From Anaerolineae bacterium (GTDB lineage Bacteria; Chloroflexota; Anaerolineae; Aggregatilineales; Phototrophicaceae): a stretch of 64,000 nt of DNA. Position 1 is the stretch's first letter; every line of letters begins with the position of its first letter. The position numbers and the translations under genes are program-made. The notes under the pieces were generated by a model that was given only the letters and a program-made list of their open reading frames with translations, searched no databases and was not told the origin of the DNA. The stretch covers positions 1 through 64,000 of the forward strand of contig JAUZRW010000039.1 of NCBI GenBank assembly GCA_030950085.1, given 5' to 3'. Below, one piece after another: positions 8,437 to 17,656 of the stretch.

Positions 8437-9837
8437 GTGAGCGAGACATTTTCTTACGATACCTATCTGAGTCCGTTTACATGGCGCTATGGTAGCGATG
8501 ACATGAAGCGGATTTGGTCATTGGAATATAAGCGCAAATTATGGCGGCAGATATGGGTTGCATTGGCAGAGGCACAGCGTCAAGTGGGTTTGGTCACAGT
8601 AGAGCAGGTCGAAGATTTACGGGCGCATCAAAACGATATCAACATTGCTCGCGCTCATGAATTTGAAAAAGACCTTAAACACGATTTAATGGCAGAAGTC
8701 CATACCTATGCCGAACAATGCAAAATCGGCGGCGGAATCATCCATTTAGGCGCTACAAGCATGGATATTGAAGATAATGCGGATGCACTCAGGATTCGGG
8801 ATGCGCTCAATATTGTCATCAATAAACTTGCTGAACTACTCAATTTACTGTCAGATAAAATCGAAATTGAAGCCGAACACGTCTGTATGGCTTTCACACA
8901 CTTGCAACCTGCCGAACCGACAACGATTGGTTATCGGCTGGCATTTATTGCTCAAGATTTGCTAGAAGATTACAAAACGATTGTGCGTGTACGCGATAAT
9001 ATACGCGGCAAAGGCATTAAGGGGGCAGTTGGAACATCAGCAAGTTATAGCGAATTGCTACATGACACAGAACTGACTCCGCGTGAACTGGAAACGTTGG
9101 TTATGCAAGCGATTGACTTGCCCCCGTTTGAGATTGCCCACCAAACCTATCCACGCCGACAAGATTGGGATGTACTCAATGCACTTGCTGGTTTTGCGAT
9201 GACGGCCTATAAGTTCGCCTTTGATTTACGCTTATTGCAATCGCCGCCCTTTGGAGAATGGGGAGAACCTTTTGGGACTAAGCAAATCGGCTCGTCTGCC
9301 ATGCCCTTCAAGCGTAATCCCATTAATGCCGAGAATATGAATAGTCTTGCGCGTTACATCGCTGCTTTGCCGCGTGTCGCATGGGATAATGCGGCCCATA
9401 GTCTCTTAGAGCGTACATTAGATGATAGTGGTAATCGTCGGGCTGTACTGCCGGATGCGTTTTTGGCGACAGATGAATTGCTCAAGCGTATGAAACGCCT
9501 CTTAGAAGGTTTGCGTGTCGATGAATTTGGAATCCAGCAAAATCTTGAAAAATACGGCATTTTCGCAGCAACAGAACGGGTCTTAATGGAAGCGGGGCGC
9601 AATGGGCGCAATCGACAGGAATTGCATGAAATCATCCGTAAACATAGTATGACGGCTTGGGCAGCTATGCGTGAAGGCAAGCCAAATCCTCTAGCTGATT
9701 TGATAGCGAATGATGAACGCATTACAGCTTTCGTTGCGAGTGCAAAAATACCCGAATTACTGCGTGCTGATGACCATATTGGTGATGCCCCTGAGCGAGC
9801 GCGAAATATGGTGAAAAGTATCCGCGAAATTGTTTGA
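8437..9837 (+). CDS. purB: Adenylosuccinate lyase
   Basis: 466 residues. It catalyses two beta-eliminations that release fumarate, at SAICAR and at adenylosuccinate, in purine synthesis. The superfamily signature SSAMPFKRNPINAEN is intact, and GATSMDIEDNA and the catalytic His region THLQPAEPTT are present. The start is a GTG with an AGAGGA site upstream. No other pur gene is in the window. Confidence 0.93.
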   Translation: MSETFSYDTYLSPFTWRYGSDDMKRIWSLEYKRKLWRQIWVALAEAQRQVGLVTVEQVEDLRAHQNDINIARAHEFEKDLKHDLMAEVHTYAEQCKIGGGIIHLGATSMDIEDNADALRIRDALNIVINKLAELLNLLSDKIEIEAEHVCMAFTHLQPAEPTTIGYRLAFIAQDLLEDYKTIVRVRDNIRGKGIKGAVGTSASYSELLHDTELTPRELETLVMQAIDLPPFEIAHQTYPRRQDWDVLNALAGFAMTAYKFAFDLRLLQSPPFGEWGEPFGTKQIGSSAMPFKRNPINAENMNSLARYIAALPRVAWDNAAHSLLERTLDDSGNRRAVLPDAFLATDELLKRMKRLLEGLRVDEFGIQQNLEKYGIFAATERVLMEAGRNGRNRQELHEIIRKHSMTAWAAMREGKPNPLADLIANDERITAFVASAKIPELLRADDHIGDAPERARNMVKSIREIV

Positions 9838-9866
9838 CTTCGCATAGTCATTAAGGCATAGAGCTA

Positions 9867-9958
9867 ATGGATATAGGGCAACGCATCATTATTCTTGTGC
9901 TACGGGGTCTGGTGAATCTATTTTGGCAGAAAAACTTGCCCAATTACTAACAGCATAA
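9867..9958 (+). pseudogene. Possible remnant of a P-loop kinase N-terminus
   Basis: A short reading MDIGQRIIILV continues, after a one-base frame change near 9899, as ATGSGESILAEKLAQLL and then stops. Joined, this looks like the first beta strand and Walker A (GxxGSGKS) of an adenylate-kinase-like protein, with Lys changed to Glu. No downstream domain is found before pepA. Probably a decayed fragment; it is too short to be certain. Confidence 0.35.
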
Positions 9959-10068
9959 GCCATAAAGTGAAATCGAACCGATTATAGCCATTTTTTGTGC
10001 AATGTGAACTATGCTATGTCATAATCTATGGGTTAGATTTTTCACTCATTATTTTGGAGCGACTTTTT

Positions 10069-11568
10069 ATGGATATTCAAGCTATTTCTGGAAATTTAGC
10101 GGAAATTGAAGCCGATGCCCTGTTAGTTTATCTAATTGAAGGCGGTCAACTGGTCAACAACGGTAAGGCAGTTGATGATGCGCTAAAGGGCGCAATCAGC
10201 GAAGTTATTGAAGGCGGAGATTTCACTGCCAAATCAGGCGAAACACTTGTGATATATACACGAGGAGCGATTCCTGCAAAACGTGTGATTGTCGTTGGCT
10301 TAGGCGAAGAAGACAAAATTACACTAGAGATAGTGCGCCGTACTGCCGCTTCTGGTCTACAAAAAGCGCGTGACCTCAAACTTAAGCATGTGGCTGGTGG
10401 CGCTGTCGGGGTTAATAGTGGTCGTTTTGAAACGGCTGAATCAGCACAGGCGATGACTGAAGGTGCATTACTAGGGTTGTACCAATATCACGGACAAAAA
10501 AGTAGCGTTACACCAGAAGATGTACCTGAAAAATTCGACTTAGTAACTGTTAATGTTGATGCTGCAAGCACTGGTATTGCAACTGGAAAAGCCTTCGCTG
10601 TGGGTACAAGTCTCACACGCAAATTGATTAATCTACCGCCGAATATCCTTACCCCCGCTTATCTCGCAGAGCAAGCAGAAGCGATGTCAAAAGAAGTCGG
10701 CTTGTCGATTAAAATCTTAGAAAAAGCACAGATGCAAGCTCTCAAAATGGGCGCATTACTCGGTGTTGCACAAGGTAGCGACTATCCACCACATTTTATC
10801 GTTATGGAACATAATGCCGACAAAAAAAATGAACTGGACACGGTAGTACTGGTCGGTAAGGGAGTGACGTTTGATACAGGTGGCTATAGCTTGAAAACAT
10901 CTGTGGGCATGACGAGCATGAAAGCTGATATGTCCGGTGGTGCAGCAGTGATTGGCGCGATGCGAACGATTGCCGAACTGAACCCTAATGTGCATGTCGT
11001 GGGACTCGTTCCGGCAGCAGATAATATGGTCAGTGGCAATGCTTATCGCCCACAAGAGGTATTGACTGCAAGTAATGGCAAAACAATTGAAATTATCAGC
11101 ACCGATGCCGAAGAACGTTTGCTCTTAGCCGATGCGCTGGTTTATGCCCAACGTTATAATCCGGCGGCTGTGGTCGATATCGCCACACTGACAGGGTCAA
11201 TGATTATCGCACTCGGTCATACAACAACAGGTTTCTATAGTAATGACGATGCTATATCTGCAAAATTGAGTAATGCCGGAGATACGACCAACGAATTTGT
11301 GTGGCGTTTGCCAATGTATGAAGAATATAGCGAAGCACTAAAAAGCGATACAGCCGATACCAAAAATAGTGGTGGTGCTGCCGGACGTGCCGGTGGGGCA
11401 GGTGTTGCGGCGCATTTCCTCAGCCATTTTGTAGATTACAATTGGGCGCATATCGACATGGCAGGGATGATTGATAACGATGGCAAAAATCCTTATCAAC
11501 CGAAGCATAGTGCAAAAGGTTATGGTTCTCGTTTGCTGACAGAATTTGTGCGACAGTGGGTAGAGTAA
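10069..11568 (+). CDS. pepA: Leucyl aminopeptidase (M17)
   Basis: 499 residues. A cytosolic, usually hexameric two-metal exopeptidase. Metal and catalytic residues are visible in GKGVTFDTGGYS (Lys, Asp; about residue 264), MKADMSGGAA (Asp) and TDAE (Asp, Glu; about residue 345). The family signature NTDAEGRL reads STDAEERL here, so the flanking Asn and Gly are changed while the ligands are kept. The frame is open from 9997, but the ATG at 10069 has a GGAG site and starts at the usual domain border. Confidence 0.92.
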   Translation: MDIQAISGNLAEIEADALLVYLIEGGQLVNNGKAVDDALKGAISEVIEGGDFTAKSGETLVIYTRGAIPAKRVIVVGLGEEDKITLEIVRRTAASGLQKARDLKLKHVAGGAVGVNSGRFETAESAQAMTEGALLGLYQYHGQKSSVTPEDVPEKFDLVTVNVDAASTGIATGKAFAVGTSLTRKLINLPPNILTPAYLAEQAEAMSKEVGLSIKILEKAQMQALKMGALLGVAQGSDYPPHFIVMEHNADKKNELDTVVLVGKGVTFDTGGYSLKTSVGMTSMKADMSGGAAVIGAMRTIAELNPNVHVVGLVPAADNMVSGNAYRPQEVLTASNGKTIEIISTDAEERLLLADALVYAQRYNPAAVVDIATLTGSMIIALGHTTTGFYSNDDAISAKLSNAGDTTNEFVWRLPMYEEYSEALKSDTADTKNSGGAAGRAGGAGVAAHFLSHFVDYNWAHIDMAGMIDNDGKNPYQPKHSAKGYGSRLLTEFVRQWVE

Positions 11569-11587
11569 ATTATAGGCTTCCTATTTC

Positions 11588-11611
11588 GGGCGCAATGCCT
11601 TGCGCCCCTAC
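11588..11611 (+). repeat. REP-like palindrome, copy 1
   Basis: GGGCGCAA, four bases, TTGCGCCC, then CTAC. This perfect eight-base hairpin lies between the convergent pepA and pgl stops. An inverted copy at 13303-13326 matches at 22 of 24 positions. It may also serve as a terminator. Confidence 0.7.
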
Positions 11612-11613
11612 AA

Positions 11614-12351
11614 TTATTTCAATTTTGCTGCGGCGGCTTCATCTACAACCCAGACAATATGCGGATGCTGACTACGTGCGACGGTTTGCGCTGGATACAC
11701 AGTCGGATTATCTGCACCCTGCATGACTTCGTAGAAAGCATCAGCTTTCCCTGTGCCAGAAATTAAGAACATGATATTGCTGCTCTTGTATATTGTCGGG
11801 AATGTCTGTGTGATGCGCCACATATCCCCTTTTGCTGTGACATGATGAGCAACGAACAATTTTTCATCTTCATTGAGGGCATCAGTTTTTGGGAATAACG
11901 ATGCGGTATGCCCATCTTCGCCCATGCCGAGTAGATTCAAGTCGAATAACTGTTCATCCTCAGCAAAAAACTCACGGATTTCCTGCTCATAGGCTTTTGC
12001 TGCTTCGTGAGGGTCATCTTCACCGTGAATACGATGGATGTTCGTTTCGGGGATGTTGAGGGGGTCAAACAAGACTTTTTTCGTATTGTGATAATTATTC
12101 TCGGCGTGGTCAATTGGTACACTGCGTTCATCACCCCACCAAATGTGAACTCGCTGCCAATCCAATATATCAGCAAATTTTGTTGCGATGTGTTCATAAA
12201 CTGGATAGGGTGTCGAACCACCCGAAAGCGCAATGCTAAAAGTATCATTCACTTCTAGTGTAGCTGATGCAATACGAAGAATCCGTTCAGCCGCATAGCG
12301 AATCAGGGTTTGTTTATCAGGTTGAATTTTGACGTTATCCCAATTTTCCAT
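11614..12351 (-). CDS. pgl: 6-phosphogluconolactonase
   Basis: 245 residues of the DevB/Pgl type. It hydrolyses 6-phosphogluconolactone in the oxidative pentose phosphate pathway. Conserved features are the phosphate-binding SIALSGGSTP, WWGDERSVP and GMGEDGHTASLFP, which contains the catalytic His. Zwf and Gnd are not in the window. It is followed upstream by an M23 peptidase on the same strand with a 14-base gap, so they may be cotranscribed although functionally unrelated. Confidence 0.93.
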   Translation of the reverse strand: MENWDNVKIQPDKQTLIRYAAERILRIASATLEVNDTFSIALSGGSTPYPVYEHIATKFADILDWQRVHIWWGDERSVPIDHAENNYHNTKKVLFDPLNIPETNIHRIHGEDDPHEAAKAYEQEIREFFAEDEQLFDLNLLGMGEDGHTASLFPKTDALNEDEKLFVAHHVTAKGDMWRITQTFPTIYKSSNIMFLISGTGKADAFYEVMQGADNPTVYPAQTVARSQHPHIVWVVDEAAAAKLK

Positions 12352-12365
12352 TAGACTCCATCATT

Positions 12366-13283
12366 TTAAGGTATGTACATCTGTATGAAATCGGCAGCGT
12401 CCACCCATTCATTATTGACAATGAATTCGATATGGGAATGAGCGCCACTGCTGCGTCCTGTTGTCCCGACTAAGCCCAGCACTTGTCCGGTTGTGACAGC
12501 TTGTCCCTGTGTCACATAGCTCACGGACAAATGAGCATAGCCAGAATAAACACCCCGTCCATGGTCAATCAAGATATAATTGCCACGTAATGGAAGCTGC
12601 CCTTCAAATACGATACGTCCACCTGCGGCGGCAACCATCGGTCTACCAATGCCTGCTTGAAAATCCCAGCCAGTATGAACCGATAGATAAGTCTCATTAA
12701 AGGTACGCACAGCACCAAAAGGCGAGGTCAGCGCGGCGTTAACAGGCGCAATGAATCCCTCGCGCCCCCATAAAACAACTTCGGTGATGGGTGTTGTTGT
12801 TTCAAACAAAAACGCCAGTTCATCTTCTTCGATTTGGGGGTCAAGCAGGGCAAGCAATTCATCATCTGGTGGCAATGTCACTTCACTAGAAATGAAGCCA
12901 CCGTTGGTTATATCAATACCGATACTGAGATTTGCTGTTGTGTTATTACTCAACTCAACAGCAACAATCAGTTCATAAACACGAATGGGTTGGTCGGTAC
13001 GTGCCGCAATCAAGGCATAGTAACCGTCTCTATCTGGCACAGAGAAAAAATCAACACGCCGATTAAAGACAGTCGCTTGTGCGCGTACAATATCACCACG
13101 CAAGCCAATAAGACCGACACGCCCTTGCTTGAGGCTGCCAAAATAGAGGTCTACTTCAAATCCGTTGCCTTCAATAGTGCGATTAGGCGTGGGTGGAGCA
13201 GATAGAATGTTTGCGTTGTCTTGTGCAACGACAGCGCCAATTGACAAAAGTGTGAAAATGATGACTGTAGCAAATTGTTTCAT
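12366..13283 (-). CDS. Secreted M23 metallopeptidase
   Basis: 305 residues from the ATG at 13283, which begins an evident signal peptide ending near VVAQ. A longer frame to 13340 would read through a palindromic repeat and is rejected. The middle is a beta-rich region of about 150 residues. The C-terminal LytM domain has HTGWD and AHSHIEF, giving the Zn ligands His, Asp and His plus the catalytic His. It probably cleaves peptide cross-bridges of peptidoglycan in the envelope. Confidence 0.9.
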   Translation of the reverse strand: MKQFATVIIFTLLSIGAVVAQDNANILSAPPTPNRTIEGNGFEVDLYFGSLKQGRVGLIGLRGDIVRAQATVFNRRVDFFSVPDRDGYYALIAARTDQPIRVYELIVAVELSNNTTANLSIGIDITNGGFISSEVTLPPDDELLALLDPQIEEDELAFLFETTTPITEVVLWGREGFIAPVNAALTSPFGAVRTFNETYLSVHTGWDFQAGIGRPMVAAAGGRIVFEGQLPLRGNYILIDHGRGVYSGYAHLSVSYVTQGQAVTTGQVLGLVGTTGRSSGAHSHIEFIVNNEWVDAADFIQMYIP

Positions 13284-13302
13284 AGTGGCATTCTGTGGAA
13301 AA

Positions 13303-13326
13303 GTAGGGGCGCAATGCTTTGCGCCC
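13303..13326 (-). repeat. REP-like palindrome, copy 2
   Basis: An inverted copy of 11588-11611 (22 of 24 identical on the minus strand). It lies just upstream of the M23 gene, so the two copies bracket pgl and the M23 gene exactly. Confidence 0.7.
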
Positions 13327-13351
13327 ATTGTAAGTGTCAATGTGTAAGTGC

Positions 13352-15199
13352 TTAATTCTGTACGAGTTGACGACGTTTTTTATCTTCTTTAATACGTAAT
13401 GCGGTATTCAAGGTGCGTTTGCGAATCCGTAAATGTTTGGGTGTGACCTCAAGCAATTCGTCATCGCCCAAAAATTCAATATAATCATCAAGACTCATAG
13501 CACGGGCTGGGACAAGTCCGGCGGAAACTTCTTTTGGCTTGGCACGGAAGTTATCAAGATGCTTGGCTCTCGTGATGTTTAATGCGACATCTTCATTACG
13601 TGAATTTTCGCCAATCACCATGCCTTCATAGACATCGGTTCCCGGTTGAATGAGGAAAATGCCACGCGCTTGTGCGTTAACGATGGCATAAGTCGTTGCT
13701 GTTCCCATTTCCATTGCAACAAGACTGCCAAAACGCCGTCCCGGTACTTCACCCCCCACAGGCTCATAGGCATGAAAGACACTGTGCATTTGACCGAGTC
13801 CTGATGTGGCACGTAATAGATGACTACGGAAGCCGAGTAAGCCACGAGTCGCAACAATGTATTCCATATAGGTTGTGCCATTTTCACTTCGCATATTGAC
13901 CATTTGCCCAGACCGTTCACCCATCATCTCGACAATGATGCCAACTTTATCATCTGAAATTTCGATAAACACCTCTTCAACTGGCTCACGCATTTTGCCC
14001 GTTTCTTCATCTTTGACAAAGATAACTCTAGCGCGGCTAACCTCAAACTCATAACCTTCACGGCGCATCGTTTCAATCAAGATACCGAGATGCAATTCAC
14101 CACGCCCACTGACGACAAAGCGGTCAGGCGAGTCACCATCTTCGACTCGTAGTGATACATTGCTGCGAGTTTCGCGGATAAGGCGTTCACGTAATTTGCG
14201 TGATGTATTCATGCCGCCTACTGTATCACGTCCGGCGAAAGGAGATGTACTGACACCAAATGTCATACGGACAGTCGGTTCTTCCACTTTGATTCCCGGT
14301 AGTGCAGTTTGTACATCGGGATGTGCAATCGTATCGCTGATTTCTACTGGGTCGAAGCCACCAATCGCAATAATATCGCCAGCACTGGCGGATTCAACTT
14401 CGGTTTTTTCAAGATTATGAAATTGGAAGAGATAATCCAACTTGCTACTGATACGTTTACCTGTTGATGTAATCCTCACGAGGGGCATACCCTTTGTCAT
14501 TGTGCCAGAAAGTAAACGCCCGATAGCGATTTGCCCTTTATACTGGTCATACTCCAATGTGGTGACGAGCATTTTTGCAGGAGTATCAGTTTCAACCGTT
14601 GGCGGTGGCACTTCTTTTATGATAGTCTCGAATAGTGGTACGAGGTCATCTGCTAGTGAATCGCCTGAGTATCCCGCTTTTGCTTGTAGCCCAATCGCAT
14701 ACACCACCGGAAAATCAGATTGTTCGTCACTTGCGCCGAGTTCAATGAATAAATCGAATGTCTCATTGAGGACATCGCTGATACGAGCATTGGCACGGTC
14801 TACTTTGTTAATGACAACTAGAATCCGCAAACCGAGTTCAAGCGCCTTACGGAGAACGAAGCGTGTTTGTGGCATGGGTCCTTCGACTGCATCAACGAGC
14901 AGTAAAGCGCCGTCAACCATATTCAATACACGCTCCACTTCACCACCGAAGTCAGCGTGTCCGGGTGTATCAACGATATTGATTTTAGTTTCATTCCAAG
15001 TAATCGCGGTATTTTTCGACAAAATAGTAATACCACGTTCGCGTTCTAAGGCATTCGAGTCGAGGACACGGTCTTGTACGGCTGCGCCTTCGCGGAAAAC
15101 GTTTGTTTGCTTCAACATGCCATCGACCAGTGTCGTTTTACCATGGTCAACGTGTGCGATAATTGCAATATTGCGAATATTGTTACGAGTTTCTGTCAC
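13352..15199 (-). CDS. typA: Ribosome-associated GTPase TypA/BipA
   Basis: 615 residues, full length. A translational GTPase linked to 50S assembly and stress or cold growth. G1 is AHVDHGKT, the effector region is ERERGIT, G3 is DTPGHADF, and NKVD is G4. The EF-G-like domains and the TypA-specific C-terminal domain follow. The start ATG is preceded by a promoter-like TGCTAGAAT about 37 bases upstream. Confidence 0.95.
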   Translation of the reverse strand: MTETRNNIRNIAIIAHVDHGKTTLVDGMLKQTNVFREGAAVQDRVLDSNALERERGITILSKNTAITWNETKINIVDTPGHADFGGEVERVLNMVDGALLLVDAVEGPMPQTRFVLRKALELGLRILVVINKVDRANARISDVLNETFDLFIELGASDEQSDFPVVYAIGLQAKAGYSGDSLADDLVPLFETIIKEVPPPTVETDTPAKMLVTTLEYDQYKGQIAIGRLLSGTMTKGMPLVRITSTGKRISSKLDYLFQFHNLEKTEVESASAGDIIAIGGFDPVEISDTIAHPDVQTALPGIKVEEPTVRMTFGVSTSPFAGRDTVGGMNTSRKLRERLIRETRSNVSLRVEDGDSPDRFVVSGRGELHLGILIETMRREGYEFEVSRARVIFVKDEETGKMREPVEEVFIEISDDKVGIIVEMMGERSGQMVNMRSENGTTYMEYIVATRGLLGFRSHLLRATSGLGQMHSVFHAYEPVGGEVPGRRFGSLVAMEMGTATTYAIVNAQARGIFLIQPGTDVYEGMVIGENSRNEDVALNITRAKHLDNFRAKPKEVSAGLVPARAMSLDDYIEFLGDDELLEVTPKHLRIRKRTLNTALRIKEDKKRRQLVQN

Positions 15200-15235
15200 G
15201 TTTGTTATTATCCTATTGATTTACAGTGCGAGTGT

Positions 15236-15244
15236 ATTCTAGCA
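15236..15244 (-). promoter_or_regulatory. Extended -10 element upstream of typA
   Basis: TGCTAGAAT on the minus strand, 37 bases before the typA start. No convincing -35 is seen. The call rests on the match to TGnTATAAT only. Confidence 0.35.
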
Positions 15245-15284
15245 GACGAATGTTAAAAGAAAATATGGAGTGCTAGATTGAGAT

Positions 15285-16475
15285 TTATTTGCCACGCTTT
15301 TTGATGTCGATACCTTTTTTGACTGAACTATCACCAAAGCGTTCTTTGAGGTCATCTAGTGTAGATTGTAATTTACGACTTTTTTGTGTCTGCTCAGTTT
15401 CCCACAATTCGAGTTGGCGGACTGCTGCATCATTTAGATTGCTGACACCAACACCAATTAAGCGAACAGGTTTGCCTTGTGTCCAATGCGTGTCAAAGAG
15501 GGCAATCGCTTTTTTTGCAATCAGTTTCTCATCTTGGGTCGGATGAAGCAGCGTTGTTTGGCGCGATAGCGTCGTAAAATCTGACCAGCGCAACTTGATA
15601 TTAATCGTTTTGCAATTCATCTGACTTTTCCGTAATTGGCGTGCGACTTCTTCTGCTTGACGACGTAATATCCGCTTGAGTTCACCTTCATCACGGTTGT
15701 CGTGGGTAAATGTAATTTCACGGCTGATGGACTTCGTTTCTTGCTCTGGCTCAACAGGGCGATTGTCGATGCCCTGTGCATGTCGCCACATATCATAGCC
15801 ATTTTTGCCGAAGTGATAGACCATCAAATCACGCTCTTGACGCGCAATATCGCCAATTGTGTTGATGTTCAATTCATGTAGACTAGCAGCCGTTTTGGGT
15901 CCAACCCCCCATAATTCCCGGATGGGCAACGGGGCAAGGTAAGCGGCTTCACTTCCGACTGGAACGATTTCTATCGCGCACGGTGGTTCAGGAGATTTTG
16001 TGCGTGCTTTACCGATATTGTTCGCAATTTTCGCCACGAGTTTGTTACTGGCAACCCCAATCGAACACGGTAAATCCAATTCATCGCGGACACGTTTTTG
16101 AATATCGCGTGCAATCGACTCGCCATTGCCTTTGATTCCGGTGACATCTAAAAATGCCTCATCAATCGACAATTTTTCAACCAGTGGGGTTAGGTTGCCT
16201 AACATTGCCATCACACGGCGCGAATACTCGCTATAGGCTTGTCTATGCTGGGGGACAACAAACAAATCTGGGCAGAGTTGTTTGGCGCGTCTCATAGGCA
16301 TAGCAGAATGAACTCCAACCATGCGTGCCGGATACGAACAAGATGCAACCACGCCACGCTGATTAGCTTCTCCACCGACTGCAAATGCTTTACTGATGAG
16401 GTCAGGGTTAGATTTTTCTTCGACAGCACAGAAAAAGGCATCTAAATCGAAGTGAAGAATAATACGCTGCATCAT
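15285..16475 (-). CDS. dinB: DNA polymerase IV (Y family)
   Basis: 396 residues. A low-fidelity translesion polymerase. The N-terminal FDLDAFFCAVEE and the SIDEAFLDVT motif supply the three catalytic acidic residues. The little-finger domain ends with a likely sliding-clamp motif, QLELW, about 45 residues before the C-terminus. No LexA-type box was recognised in the 40-base gap upstream. Its neighbours are unrelated. Confidence 0.93.
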   Translation of the reverse strand: MMQRIILHFDLDAFFCAVEEKSNPDLISKAFAVGGEANQRGVVASCSYPARMVGVHSAMPMRRAKQLCPDLFVVPQHRQAYSEYSRRVMAMLGNLTPLVEKLSIDEAFLDVTGIKGNGESIARDIQKRVRDELDLPCSIGVASNKLVAKIANNIGKARTKSPEPPCAIEIVPVGSEAAYLAPLPIRELWGVGPKTAASLHELNINTIGDIARQERDLMVYHFGKNGYDMWRHAQGIDNRPVEPEQETKSISREITFTHDNRDEGELKRILRRQAEEVARQLRKSQMNCKTINIKLRWSDFTTLSRQTTLLHPTQDEKLIAKKAIALFDTHWTQGKPVRLIGVGVSNLNDAAVRQLELWETEQTQKSRKLQSTLDDLKERFGDSSVKKGIDIKKRGK

Positions 16476-16516
16476 ACACCTGTAGAATAGCTTTCATCTA
16501 TTTTAGCTCAGATGTG

Positions 16517-17656
16517 CTATGAAGGCAATTCCCACTCTCGAGCATCAAAGAGGCACCGTGAGTCAATTTGGTGCTTAAGTTCATCATAAATTGCTTGTAG
16601 CGTGGCGCGTCTCGATTGCAGATTGACACCTGCTTGTAGTAGCGAATAGATGCCGTAACCAAAGCCACCGACATTTACCAATAATCGAAGTATTTTCGCC
16701 AGTGGCTTGAAATAACGCCCGATGAAGTTTGCCAGTAAGTTGCCATCAATCAGTGTGCTGAATCCGAGTATGGCATGTCCTGTATGAGTCAATTGCTCGT
16801 TTTCAGTCTTTATAAGTGCCAATTTGACCTCTTGTAACAACGATTGCATCACAGCTTCTATATCTGGCTTACTTGGTTGACTTGATTGTTGTTGGGTATC
16901 AATCTCTGCTAACAAGCCATAATGGTCAGAATAGGCTTTGTCTGCACTGATAGGCTGATTCATCACTAGCTCAATACTGCGAATACTGGAATTTCGCAGC
17001 ATCACATAATCAAGGCATTGATTGAAGTCATGCGTATAGGGATTATCAGACGAATAGGTGATAGGGTATTTGTTATGATGGTGATAGTAAGAATCCGATA
17101 AATTGCCAAGTTGTAACAAGATACGATAGCCTAGTTGGTCAGGACGGGTATTCAAATCGCCGCACAAAACTGCTGGGTTATTGCCTGAGTTGGTATGAAT
17201 AAATCGCACAGCTTCATAGAGATTGGTATTCGTGTAAATGGCATCTTCATTGTCATTGTGTGCCTCATACTGGGCATGAGTATGGCAATTATAGACATCT
17301 ACTAAGCCATCAGGCATCTGAATTCGTACTAATCCAATTCCTTTGCCAGCATAATAATCGCCTTTGCGAAAGAGTTTCCCACTCATACGAAAACGATGAA
17401 ATGCCGCATCAACAATTGGATATTTTGATAGAGTCAACAATCCGCTACCGATGACACTTGATGTGAAATGGTGTGTGTAAGGATAGTCTGCTTTCAAGTG
17501 GTCAATCATTATTTTCGGCGTGCGTGGCAAATACACTTCCTGAAAGCACAAAACATCAGGCGCAACTTCGATAGATTTTTCTGCAATCTGGCGAAAACGT
17601 ACCGCACGGTGTTTGGCATATGGCACGCCCCAGATATTCAATGTGAGGATACGCAT
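16517..17656 (-). CDS. Endonuclease/exonuclease/phosphatase family protein, neutral sphingomyelinase-like
   Basis: 379 residues. The first 255 or so are an EEP-fold metal-dependent phosphodiesterase: LNIWG (Asn), CFQEV (catalytic Glu), CHTHAQ, GDLNTRP (Asp, Asn), and SDHYGL with the Asp-His pair near the end. GSGLLTLSKYPI and AGKGIG resemble neutral sphingomyelinases more than DNA-repair nucleases. The C-terminal 115 residues are helical with a weakly hydrophobic hairpin that could touch membrane. There is no signal peptide. The gene starts directly after the glgB stop with no gap. Substrate is inferred only. Confidence 0.8.
   Translation of the reverse strand: MRILTLNIWGVPYAKHRAVRFRQIAEKSIEVAPDVLCFQEVYLPRTPKIMIDHLKADYPYTHHFTSSVIGSGLLTLSKYPIVDAAFHRFRMSGKLFRKGDYYAGKGIGLVRIQMPDGLVDVYNCHTHAQYEAHNDNEDAIYTNTNLYEAVRFIHTNSGNNPAVLCGDLNTRPDQLGYRILLQLGNLSDSYYHHHNKYPITYSSDNPYTHDFNQCLDYVMLRNSSIRSIELVMNQPISADKAYSDHYGLLAEIDTQQQSSQPSKPDIEAVMQSLLQEVKLALIKTENEQLTHTGHAILGFSTLIDGNLLANFIGRYFKPLAKILRLLVNVGGFGYGIYSLLQAGVNLQSRRATLQAIYDELKHQIDSRCLFDAREWELPS

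Noticed and set aside
9838-9854. A 14-base match between 9841 and 28232 (TCGCATAGTCATTA).
   Set aside because: Matches of this length are expected by chance in 64 kb, and the flanks do not align.
13284-13340. Longer N-terminus of the M23 peptidase from 13340.
   Set aside because: The extension is encoded by a palindromic repeat and would precede a complete signal peptide.
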